Below, piece by piece: positions 16,852 to 25,096 of a DNA stretch of 64,000 nucleotides (its first letter is position 1; every line of letters begins with the position of its first letter). This DNA comes from Bacteroidales bacterium (GTDB taxonomy: Bacteria > Bacteroidota > Bacteroidia > Bacteroidales > UBA932). The notes under the pieces were generated by a model, which saw nothing but the letters and a program-made list of their open reading frames with translations, had not been told where the DNA came from and ran no database searches. The DNA lies in contig JAFZIO010000055.1 of the NCBI GenBank assembly GCA_017554335.1, positions 62,001-126,000 of the forward strand. The letters run 5' to 3'. The position numbers and the translations under genes were made by a program.

Positions 16852-19800
16852 CTATTTTCCTAACACAATAATCTCTGCAATACGGCGGAGCTTCGCGGCT
16901 TCTGCAGGAGGCACATCACAGTCTGCGGGGCGTGCGCCGAAAGGCTCCCCGAAAAGAATCAGATAATTCACGCAGGCTTTGAGATACGAGCCGTAACGGT
17001 GCGGGTGATAATTGTCCGTGTACAGCAGCCAGTTGTAGTTGTCGGTAAAGCCGTATTCTGAAGTGCGCGCCAGCGCAAAGGCCTTTCCTATGGGCGAAAC
17101 CAGATCTACGTTGGAATCCGCCTCCGCAATTGCACAAGACCCCTTCCACTGCATCTCGTCGAACTTCTCGAAGCTGCCGAATCCAAGGTAATTGCCCAGA
17201 GTCTTGTAGGAATAGGACCACACACTCTCCAGAATCACCTTCGCCTGCGGAGATTTGTCCTTGATGGCGGCAGACATACGTTTGGTGTTGGCCAGAATCT
17301 CTTCCGGGGTATATTTGGGCGTAACGCCCTGGATGACATCAGCACTTCCGGCACCGTATTCCGCGTGGAAATATGAGCCGTCCTGGATGATGGCCCTGTC
17401 GTAACCGCCCTCTGCCACAAGGCGCTGGGAGAAAGGCAATTCGTCCAGATGCTGGGGGAATTCCTGCGAGCCCTTTACGTTTATTCGTACGTCAGTAGCA
17501 TGCCCCTCCGCTCGGCATATCTGCTTGAGTTTAAACGCAGAACCGTGGTAATAGGTGAAACTGTTGCCCAACTGCAGAATCTTGACCGGCGTGGACTCCT
17601 TTGCCGCAACGCCCGGATAAGCATTTATCACGCAGGCGTGATACGTCATACAGGGGAAATTCATATAGGCGTTGGAGGTACGCACGAGCGCATTTCCGGC
17701 GCAGTTGACGTTACCGACCGCACGCACGCGCATCTTCACGAAGTCGCCGTTCACCGCCTTGCTCAGGCGGAAAGTGGTGATATACGTACGGTGGTTCTTG
17801 CTGTCGTAGTCATAAACGTCGAAGGAGTACTTCGTAACCCCGTCCTCGCTCGCGGTATAACGCGGCTGGGCGTTCCATTTGCCGTCGTCCCAATACTCGA
17901 AGAGCCAGTACTTGGGCGCCTTGTTGCTGTTGGTGTTGATGGTGGTCATAAAATCCACGTCCGTGCCGGCTGGAAGGCTCACCACCGGAACGCTGAACTG
18001 GATATAGTCGCCCTCCCCCATATTGCCTATGCTGATGTTCTGAGTGCCAGACGGCGCGACGGAGTACACCAGCTTGCCGCCCGTGGTGCTGCCGGCAGAG
18101 ATGTAACCCGTTCCGGGGGCGTTGGAAGCGACGTCGGAGGCTGCCACAGTCTCCGCTATCCCCTCGTTGAGCCAGCGCTGGCCGGCGGCGTTGCCCTCGG
18201 TATAGGTGACGCCCTTCTCTATCTCCCACCGCGCCGGAAATCCGTCCACGGCCGTATAGAGGTTGGACTGGCTGATGCTGACAGTTGCCGTCTGGCCGCC
18301 AGTTTCCTTGACCGTAAGCGTGCCGCTGCGCTGCCCGTCTACGTTGCCGGTGAACGGCCTCACGGTAAAAGTGACCGACTTGCCGGCGGCAATAATCGAA
18401 GGCACCTCGCTGGTATTCAGCCACTCGAGGTCGCTGACGGAAATGTTTACGTCCTTACTTCCGGCAGATACGGTAAGCGTCGCGGGGCTGAAGCCGCTGC
18501 CGGGGAATATCACGGAGCTCCGGCTCACGCCGAACGTGCCGCCTTCGCCCACTCCGCCGCTGCCGGATTCGGGATTCGTTCCTCCGCCGACTACGTTGGT
18601 CTTGTCCGCGGCGACGCCGTTCACTGTACCGCCGTACTCGTACTTCAGGATGCTGCCTTCGTTGTAGCCAACGACAGACCCTGCATAGCGCAGGCCTGCC
18701 TCATCTGCGACGGAGGCGAGCACGCTGCCCTTTCCGCTGCCGCTGGAGAGCGTACCCTTCAGCATTCCGGCAATGCCGCCGGCGCACACCCGGGACGGGA
18801 CGGAAGTGGCCGCAGTGGTACTTGCCGACACGGAGCCGGTGAAGCTGTTGTCGGAGAAACCGCTTATGCTGCCATAGTCGTAACCCATTATGCCTCCGGC
18901 ATATACGGTTGCAGGATAGCTCGCATTGCTTGCAGAGAACGCATTCTCCACAACAAGCTCGCCCTGGTTGACGTTGCCGCTGAGAGAGCTGACGTTGCCC
19001 GCCATGCCTATGATTCCGCCGGCGTTCACACCGTAGAAGGTAGATGAACTGGAAGGCGTCTTGTTGTGCCCGGAGGATGCTACCTTCATACTGATGCGCC
19101 CGGCGTTCACGTTGCCATTCAGCTCGTTGGTGCCGCCGTCGCTCATTGCCGCGGCAAGAATACCGCCGATAATCTGGAGGCGGGTGGAGGAATTGGCGCT
19201 GTGGTTTATCTCCACGCTGCCTTCGTTGCGGCACTGGGTGATGCTCACCCCGTCCGCACGCCCGGCAATGCCGCCTACGTAGTGCTGATGAACCGCCTCG
19301 CTGTATACCCGGCCCTTGTTCACGCAGTTGCGGATTACGGGGATGGTCGCCCCTGCCTTGCAGGCCACCTTGCCTATGATGCCGCCTGCCGTGAAGAGGT
19401 CGTTCTGCGTGGCTGAATAGATAAGTTCAATGTCACCCTCGTTGGTGCAGGAATCTATTGTAAGTTGCTTAGCCGTGCTGTAGATGAGGCCGACTATGCC
19501 GCCAAGGCCATAGGAACAATGGTTGCTGCTGCGGACCTTGGCATAGTTGTGACAGTCGGTGACGGTTACGTCGGAGCTCTCCGTATTCTGGCCTCCGAGT
19601 ATGCCTCCGGCCGCAACGTATTTATAAGAGCTGCCGCTCGTAATCTCATGGTCTTCAATGGTTACGTCTCCGTAGTTCTTGCATCCGGAGATTTTCACAT
19701 AGCCGGTAACCCAGCCGGCTATTCCTCCTGCGCGGCTGCTGCGGTTGCTGCCCTTGGTCACCGTGACCGGGATGAAATTGGTAACATTGGTGATATTTGC

Positions 19801-20976
19801 GGCAGGCAGTGCTATAGGAGCTGTGTAGCTCCAATACGAACTGGTATTGGTGGTGTTGTATCCGCTCTTGATGCAGGAAGTGCCGTCGTAGGTCACGCCG
19901 TCCACGGAGCCCAAAACCAGGTTCTTGACTTCCTTGGCATAACCTTTTCCGAAAAAGCCCACGCTGGCGAGCTCGTCGGACTGTATGTTGACGTGGCTGA
20001 TGCAGTGGCCGGCCCCGTCGAATACGCCGGGATAACTGTCCGTGAGAGGGGTCCAGGCCTCGTTCTTCATATCTATATCCGCCGTCAAGATTACCGTATC
20101 ACCTTCCGGGTTCCAGTTCTGCTTGTCTCCCGCCCAGGCCTTAAGTTCCTCGTAACTGCCGATCATATAGGCCCATTGTAACACGCCATCTCTCCCGGGG
20201 TCAATCTCCCTGCAACTGCTGCGATCCAGCCGGACATTCGGCACGGTCAAAGTACCTTTACGTATAGCTTTGCTTATCAGCGAGATACGCAGGTCGCCGG
20301 CGTTTCCGGGCAACAAAGCGACGAAATATGAACCTGGCCTAAAGCACTCGCCGGCAGGAATAAAAGAAATCTTATCCGAGGCGCCTTCAACTTCGCTGAA
20401 CTCCCCTGTCTCGGGATTCACGCTCACCTTGCCGGCCAAAGCGGCTCCGCTTGTACTCTGTATTAAAATACTGGAAATGTCACTGTCCGCAATCACCAGC
20501 TTCAGCAAAGCCCCCACATTCTTAAGCGAAAGGATCTGCGTATCGGAAACGCCCACAGCAGGAAGGGCTCCTTTTGCAATATTCTCGTCAGACAATTTCT
20601 GCTCGGCCGGTATAGAAGTCAGCAGTTTGCCGTCCTTGATGGCATTGCTCTCGCTGTAAGGGTAGATCATGTAATACGGTCCCAGAGAGTCGCCTTCGCC
20701 TTCCAGTTGCGCCTTTACGCCGTACGTACCCTTGACCGTAAGCTTCCCGTGGGTCTTTCCCTTTCCGAAGTAGCTTACTGCGTCACCTCCGGACCAGGCA
20801 GGAATGCCCCCTTCTATCCTTTCGGAGAAGCTGGCCTCCACGTTCACGAGGCCTACTATGTTTTCGGGTACAGGATCGTCCGTATGGGGAGTCGGGGTAT
20901 CACCGGGGTCGTCGGGTTGATTCTCGCAGGCAATGAGGGCTGCCGCGAGCATGATGGCGAGGCGTAACTGTTTCAT
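16852..20976 (-). CDS. Large surface lipoprotein: GLUG-like repeats and DUF4886 SGNH-like domain
   Basis: 1374 residues. Lipoprotein signal with Cys17 (LIAC). Residues about 40-270 look fimbrillin-like. About 330-830 hold many GLUG-type repeats of the form GGIAG(W/R)...CxNxGxV. About 840-930 form a BACON-like immunoglobulin-type module (SDLEWLNTSEVPSI ... GTLTVKETGGQTATVSISQ), then a jelly-roll-like region. The C-terminus (about 1130-1374) is DUF4886: QLGNSFTYYHG with the SGNH-type Ser and YTDNYHPHRYGSY with Asp and His. It is a predicted cell-surface protein, perhaps a carbohydrate esterase held on a repeat stalk. Domain borders are read by eye. Confidence 0.82.
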   Translation of the reverse strand: MKQLRLAIMLAAALIACENQPDDPGDTPTPHTDDPVPENIVGLVNVEASFSERIEGGIPAWSGGDAVSYFGKGKTHGKLTVKGTYGVKAQLEGEGDSLGPYYMIYPYSESNAIKDGKLLTSIPAEQKLSDENIAKGALPAVGVSDTQILSLKNVGALLKLVIADSDISSILIQSTSGAALAGKVSVNPETGEFSEVEGASDKISFIPAGECFRPGSYFVALLPGNAGDLRISLISKAIRKGTLTVPNVRLDRSSCREIDPGRDGVLQWAYMIGSYEELKAWAGDKQNWNPEGDTVILTADIDMKNEAWTPLTDSYPGVFDGAGHCISHVNIQSDELASVGFFGKGYAKEVKNLVLGSVDGVTYDGTSCIKSGYNTTNTSSYWSYTAPIALPAANITNVTNFIPVTVTKGSNRSSRAGGIAGWVTGYVKISGCKNYGDVTIEDHEITSGSSYKYVAAGGILGGQNTESSDVTVTDCHNYAKVRSSNHCSYGLGGIVGLIYSTAKQLTIDSCTNEGDIELIYSATQNDLFTAGGIIGKVACKAGATIPVIRNCVNKGRVYSEAVHQHYVGGIAGRADGVSITQCRNEGSVEINHSANSSTRLQIIGGILAAAMSDGGTNELNGNVNAGRISMKVASSGHNKTPSSSSTFYGVNAGGIIGMAGNVSSLSGNVNQGELVVENAFSASNASYPATVYAGGIMGYDYGSISGFSDNSFTGSVSASTTAATSVPSRVCAGGIAGMLKGTLSSGSGKGSVLASVADEAGLRYAGSVVGYNEGSILKYEYGGTVNGVAADKTNVVGGGTNPESGSGGVGEGGTFGVSRSSVIFPGSGFSPATLTVSAGSKDVNISVSDLEWLNTSEVPSIIAAGKSVTFTVRPFTGNVDGQRSGTLTVKETGGQTATVSISQSNLYTAVDGFPARWEIEKGVTYTEGNAAGQRWLNEGIAETVAASDVASNAPGTGYISAGSTTGGKLVYSVAPSGTQNISIGNMGEGDYIQFSVPVVSLPAGTDVDFMTTINTNSNKAPKYWLFEYWDDGKWNAQPRYTASEDGVTKYSFDVYDYDSKNHRTYITTFRLSKAVNGDFVKMRVRAVGNVNCAGNALVRTSNAYMNFPCMTYHACVINAYPGVAAKESTPVKILQLGNSFTYYHGSAFKLKQICRAEGHATDVRINVKGSQEFPQHLDELPFSQRLVAEGGYDRAIIQDGSYFHAEYGAGSADVIQGVTPKYTPEEILANTKRMSAAIKDKSPQAKVILESVWSYSYKTLGNYLGFGSFEKFDEMQWKGSCAIAEADSNVDLVSPIGKAFALARTSEYGFTDNYNWLLYTDNYHPHRYGSYLKACVNYLILFGEPFGARPADCDVPPAEAAKLRRIAEIIVLGK

Positions 20977-21004
20977 ATTATAGAGTTTATGTGTGGTTAA
21001 GCAA

Positions 21005-21784
21005 TTATAGCCCCTTGGCTTTGGCCTCGTCCCAGATGGCGTCCATCTGGGCCAGGGAAAGGTCTGAGAACTTCAGGCCTTTTTTCAGTGTCTGCTCTTC
21101 AAGATAGGTGAAGCGGCGGCGGAATTTGCTGCAGGTGGCGCTGAGAGCCGCCTCGGCGTCGACGCCGTAAAGACGCGCAGCGTTAAGAACCGCAAACAAC
21201 AAGTCTCCAAACTCACCAGGCCTGTGCTCATCGTCTGCCTCCTGCACCTCGCGAAGCTCCTCTGAGACCTTGTCCCAGACGTCCTCGCGCTTCTCCCAGT
21301 CGAAGCCGCAGCCGCGGGCCTTCTCCTGCATCGCAAGGGCCTTCAGAAGAGCCGGCATGGCGTCCGGAATGCCCTCAAGTACGGTCTTGTTGCCGCCCTT
21401 CTCCTTGGCCTTCACCAGTTCCCAGGTATCGGCAATCTCCTTGGCGGACGTCTGCTTGCCGGCTTCGGGGCCGAACACGTGCGGGTGCCGGAAGATCATC
21501 TTCTCGCACACCTTGTCTATGCAGTCGGCAATGTCGAACGCTTCCTGCTCCTGCCCTATGCGCGCATAAAACACCATATGGTACAACAGGTCGCCTATCT
21601 CTTTGCAGACCGCCTGGCTCTCCCCTTTCATTATGGCGTCGCTGAGCTCATACACTTCCTCCTCGGTCAGGCGGCGTATGCTCTCCATGGTCTGCTCACC
21701 GTTCCAAGGGCAGCGTTCACGAAGGGCGTCCATTATATCTAACAGACGCCCGAACGCTTGAATCTTTTCTTCTCTTGTATGCAT
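21005..21784 (-). CDS. mazG: Nucleoside triphosphate pyrophosphohydrolase MazG
   Basis: Hydrolyses NTPs or dNTPs to NMP and pyrophosphate, cleaning the nucleotide pool. 259 residues with two MazG-fold halves. The first carries CPWNGEQTMESI, the metal-binding EEEVYELSDA and KEIGDLLYHMVFYARI; the second carries GFDWEKREDVWDKVSEELREV and EFGDLLFAVLNAARL. It ends 28 nt before the large lipoprotein starts and begins 40 nt after the phosphotransacylase gene, with a short repeat fragment in that gap. Confidence 0.93.
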   Translation of the reverse strand: MHTREEKIQAFGRLLDIMDALRERCPWNGEQTMESIRRLTEEEVYELSDAIMKGESQAVCKEIGDLLYHMVFYARIGQEQEAFDIADCIDKVCEKMIFRHPHVFGPEAGKQTSAKEIADTWELVKAKEKGGNKTVLEGIPDAMPALLKALAMQEKARGCGFDWEKREDVWDKVSEELREVQEADDEHRPGEFGDLLFAVLNAARLYGVDAEAALSATCSKFRRRFTYLEEQTLKKGLKFSDLSLAQMDAIWDEAKAKGL

Positions 21785-21786
21785 GT

Positions 21787-21814
21787 AGATTCTTCGCTTC
21801 GCTCAGAATGACAG
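21787..21814. repeat. Widespread short repeat fragment in the ptb-mazG gap
   Basis: On the minus strand this reads CTGTCATTCTGAGCGAAGCG and continues GAAGAATCT. The sequence is a recurrent dispersed repeat in many bacterial genomes, recognisable in spurious translations as HSERSEES. It fills most of the 40-nt gap between two genes. Confidence 0.6.
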
Positions 21815-21824
21815 CAAACGCATG

Positions 21825-22736
21825 CTATTTGCTGACGAACATCACCGCCTCGGCGATGGAGTTCAGCTTGGTGTCCACGCTGTCGGCGCGGGAAGCGAGG
21901 ATACAAGGAGCCGTGGTACCCACGAGCATGCCGGCCTGGCGCACACCCACGCAAAGCTTGCTGTTGGTCTTCCAGAACACGTTGGCGGACTCGATATTGG
22001 GGAACAGGAGGCAGTCGGCGTCTCCGGCAACCTCGCTCTTGAGCTTCTTGATCTGAACGGACTCGGGATCGATGCAGACGTCGAGGGCCAGAGGGCCGTC
22101 ACCGATGCATCCGGGGATCTGTCCGCGGTCGCACATCTTGGCGAGCATGGCGCCTTCGATACAGGCAGGCATGGAGTCAAGCATCTGCTCGGAAGCGGCT
22201 ACGAAGGCAATCTTCGGCTTCTCGATACCGAACGACTTTGCGACACCAAGCAGGAATCCTGCGATCTTCACCTTCTGACGGAAGTCCGGCAGAGGCACGA
22301 CGGCCATGTCGGAAAAGAAGATAAGCTTGGGATAATTGGGGTTCTCCACAACGCTCACGTGAGAAAGCAGCCCCTTCGGAGGCAGCAGACCGGTCTCCTT
22401 GTTCAGGATGGCGCGGAGGAACTTGTCGGTGGAGCAAAGGCCCTTCATGAGAACGTCGCCCTCACCGTCGTGCACCATCTGCACAGCCTGGGCCACGGCC
22501 TTGATTTCCACGGGGTTGTCCACCACGGTGAACTTGGCCATATCCAGCCCGTTGGCCTCACAGACTGCAGCTATCTTGGAAGCGTCGCCGACCAGGGTAA
22601 CCTGAACGAAACCCATCTCCGCAGCCTTGTATGCGGCCTCGATGGAATGCTCGTCCACACCCCATGCAACAATCATCCTCTTGCAGATACCCTTTTCCTT
22701 CAGAGTCGCAAATACGTCGTTGAAATTCTTAATCAT
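21825..22736 (-). CDS. ptb: Phosphate acetyl/butyryltransferase family protein
   Basis: 303 residues of the Ptb/Pta catalytic fold: swaps CoA of an acyl-CoA for phosphate, feeding the kinase next door to make ATP. Visible are the N-terminal VAWGVDEHSIEAAYKA, LMKGLCSTDKFLRA, a central FSDMAVVPLPDFRQK and the C-terminal FPNIESANVFWKTNSKL, GMLVGTTAPCILASRADS. The size fits Ptb-type enzymes; there is no N-terminal DRTGG region as in long Pta. With an acetate-type kinase as partner the physiological substrate may be acetyl-CoA. It lies 6 nt after ackA, in the same transcript. Confidence 0.85.
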   Translation of the reverse strand: MIKNFNDVFATLKEKGICKRMIVAWGVDEHSIEAAYKAAEMGFVQVTLVGDASKIAAVCEANGLDMAKFTVVDNPVEIKAVAQAVQMVHDGEGDVLMKGLCSTDKFLRAILNKETGLLPPKGLLSHVSVVENPNYPKLIFFSDMAVVPLPDFRQKVKIAGFLLGVAKSFGIEKPKIAFVAASEQMLDSMPACIEGAMLAKMCDRGQIPGCIGDGPLALDVCIDPESVQIKKLKSEVAGDADCLLFPNIESANVFWKTNSKLCVGVRQAGMLVGTTAPCILASRADSVDTKLNSIAEAVMFVSK

Positions 22737-22742
22737 ATGATT

Positions 22743-23957
22743 TTATTCTTCTATTGTTGATACTATTCTCATGGTGTCGCGGGCGATAACCAGTTCCTCG
22801 TCCGTAGGGATCAGGGCCACCTTTACGGTAGAATCGGGGGTGGAGATAATGGTCTCGCCGTGGGCCTTCTCGTTGACCTCCGCGTTTATCTTTACGCCCA
22901 TGTAACCCAGCTGTTCGCTCACGCGGCGGCGCAGGTGAGGATTGTTCTCGCCAATACCTGCGGTGAAGATAATCAGGTCTACGCCGTTCATCTCGGCAAT
23001 GTATCCGCCCACCAGCTTCACTATGTCGAAGGTAAGCTTCTTGAGCACTATCTTTGCCTTGCGGTCACCCTGCTTTGCCAGGGCGTCCATGTCACGGGCG
23101 TCGGAACTTACGCCGCTGAGCCCGAGGAAGCCGCTCTTCTTGTTCATGACTTCCGTCATCTGGTCAGGCGTAAGGCCCTCTTTCTTCATGATATAAGGAA
23201 CAATGTTGGCGTCGATGATACCGCAGCGGGTACCCATTATCATGCCCTCCAGCGGGGTGAAACCCATGGAAGTATCGATGCACTTTCCGTCCTTGATGGC
23301 GGTTACGGAGCTGCCGTTGCCTATGTGGCAGGTGATAATCCTGGAGTGCTCCAGGTCGAGGCCGGCCAGCTTGGCTCCCCTCTGGGATACATACTGGTGG
23401 CTGGTTCCGTGGGCTCCGTAGCGGCGTACGTGATACTTCTCGTAATACTCATACGGAAGGGCGTACATGTAGGCGTACGGCTCCATGGTCTGATGGAAGG
23501 CGGTGTCGAAGGTAACCACCTGGGGCACGTCGGGCAGCACTGCCGTTACTGCATGGATACCCAGAAGGTGGGCGGGATTGTGAAGCGGGGCGAAGTCGCA
23601 GCAGAAGCCTATCTTCTCCAGCACGTCATCGTTTACGAGGGCGCTGCCGCTGAAGAAATCGGCACCCTGCACTATACGGTGGCCTACCGCCTCGATGTCG
23701 TCGAAAGACTTGAGCACGCCGTACTTGGGGTCGACGAGGGCGTCGAGCACCAGCTTCATACCTACTTTATGGTCGGGGATGGGCAGGTCGCGCTCGAAGC
23801 CTTCCTTGCCGGTGGGTTTGTGCTTTATCGTGCCTTCGGGAAGTCCTATTTTCTCCACCAGGCCCTTTGCCAGAAGATCATACACATCATCGCTCTTCAT
23901 ATCCAGAAGCTGATACTTCACAGAAGAGCTGCCGCAATTGATTACCAGTATTATCAT
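22743..23957 (-). CDS. ackA: Acetate kinase
   Basis: Makes ATP and acetate from acetyl phosphate. 404 residues with ASKHA-fold motifs: VINCGSSSVKYQLLD at the start, VGHRIVQGADFFSG, VTFDTAFHQTMEPYAY, RRYGAHGTSHQYVSQRG, ITCHIGNGSSVTAI and FTAGIGENNPHLRRRV. Length and motifs favour acetate kinase over butyrate kinase, which is about 355 residues. First gene of the pair with the phosphotransacylase and divergent from comEC; a TATTTTTG box lies 20 nt upstream. Central to fermentative energy conservation. Confidence 0.95.
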   Translation of the reverse strand: MIILVINCGSSSVKYQLLDMKSDDVYDLLAKGLVEKIGLPEGTIKHKPTGKEGFERDLPIPDHKVGMKLVLDALVDPKYGVLKSFDDIEAVGHRIVQGADFFSGSALVNDDVLEKIGFCCDFAPLHNPAHLLGIHAVTAVLPDVPQVVTFDTAFHQTMEPYAYMYALPYEYYEKYHVRRYGAHGTSHQYVSQRGAKLAGLDLEHSRIITCHIGNGSSVTAIKDGKCIDTSMGFTPLEGMIMGTRCGIIDANIVPYIMKKEGLTPDQMTEVMNKKSGFLGLSGVSSDARDMDALAKQGDRKAKIVLKKLTFDIVKLVGGYIAEMNGVDLIIFTAGIGENNPHLRRRVSEQLGYMGVKINAEVNEKAHGETIISTPDSTVKVALIPTDEELVIARDTMRIVSTIEE

Positions 23958-23977
23958 AAAGAGTGTTAATAAGTATA

Positions 23978-23985
23978 CAAAAATA
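23978..23985 (-). promoter_or_regulatory. TATTTTTG -7 box, ackA
   Basis: A TAnnTTTG match on the minus strand 20 nt before the ackA ATG, in the AT-rich gap shared with divergent comEC. Confidence 0.55.
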
Positions 23986-24025
23986 AGAAATTATTATCTA
24001 AATTGCAGCACTTAAACGAGAAACT

Positions 24026-25096
24026 GTGAAAAACGGAAGCGGAATTGTTTCCCTGTCATTCCCATTTGCGGCAGGAGTTACGGCGGCGGCGCTGGCGGCG
24101 GAGCCCTTTGCGGGCGCTCTGGCATGCAGCACAGCCGTCGTACTGCTTATCTGCCTGTGCGCCAGGAGCCCCGAAAGATGCAGCGTTGAGCTGGTCCTGC
24201 TGTACTTCTGCCTCGGAGCCCTGTGCTGGTGCAGCTCCGCCCTGACTCCCGCGCCGGCAAGGACAACACCCGCCGGAGCGCTTGCGGACGGCCTCTGGGC
24301 CCTGCTGGACAGGATACCGTTCGACGGGGAGCACAGCGGCGACATCATCAAGGCCCTGCTGACGGGACGCCGGAGCCAGCTCCCCCGGGAAACCGTTGCC
24401 GCCTTCCGCCGGAGCGGCGCCTCCCACATCCTGGCACTGTCGGGCCTGCATCTGGGGGTCATTTACGCCTGCATACGGCGGGCGCTCGCTCCCATAGGCA
24501 ACTCCCCGGCCGCACGCGGAATTCGCAGCGGCGTGACCATCGGCCTCTGCGGCCTCTACGCCCTTGCCACCGGGGCCTCCCCTTCCATCACCCGCGCCTT
24601 CCTGTTCATCTGCATCAACGAAGCCGGAAGGGCGATGAGCGGCCGTAAGCACTCCCCCCTCGGAACCTTCTGCCTGGCGCTCACCATCCAGCTGGCGCTG
24701 CGGCCCGACTACATAGCTTCCGTGGGCTTCCAGCTGTCGTATCTCTCCATGCTGGGCATCACCATACTCTACCCGCGGCTCGATAGTTGGTACCCGGAAG
24801 GCCGGCGCGGCGACCCCCTGCGGGCGATATGGAAGAGTGCCGCCATGTCGCTGTCCTGCCAGTTGTTTACGGCCCCGGTGGCGTGGTACCACTTCCGCAG
24901 CTTCCCCCTTTACTTCCTGATAACCAACCTGATAGCTCTGCCGCTGAGCGAGCTGGCAATAATGGGAGCGGTGGCTGCGGCCATACTGGAGGCGGCATGC
25001 GGCTGCCCGCCGGTGCTTTCGCTGGCGTGCGGAAAAATGGTGCAGTTACTGGAATTCTGTCTGGAGACTATTGCTTCTCTTCCACTCCCTTATTGA
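24026..25096 (+). CDS. comEC: ComEC/Rec2-type competence membrane protein, short form
   Basis: 356 residues, mostly membrane helices. The core competence domain is recognisable by FRRSGASHILALSGLHLGVIY (about 133-153), GLYALATGASPSITRAFLF and SVGFQLSYLSMLGITI. It would form the inner-membrane channel for single-stranded DNA uptake. The C-terminal metallo-beta-lactamase-like domain is absent and the N-terminal OB-like region looks reduced, so the protein is much shorter than usual ComEC. Start is GTG at 24026. Its 3' end overlaps the convergent rel gene by 29 nt. No other competence genes are visible. Confidence 0.85.
   Translation: MKNGSGIVSLSFPFAAGVTAAALAAEPFAGALACSTAVVLLICLCARSPERCSVELVLLYFCLGALCWCSSALTPAPARTTPAGALADGLWALLDRIPFDGEHSGDIIKALLTGRRSQLPRETVAAFRRSGASHILALSGLHLGVIYACIRRALAPIGNSPAARGIRSGVTIGLCGLYALATGASPSITRAFLFICINEAGRAMSGRKHSPLGTFCLALTIQLALRPDYIASVGFQLSYLSMLGITILYPRLDSWYPEGRRGDPLRAIWKSAAMSLSCQLFTAPVAWYHFRSFPLYFLITNLIALPLSELAIMGAVAAAILEAACGCPPVLSLACGKMVQLLEFCLETIASLPLPY

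Noticed and set aside
17449..19047. A 532-codon frame opposite the large lipoprotein
   Set aside because: Its repetitive composition is explained by the GLUG-like repeats on the coding strand.
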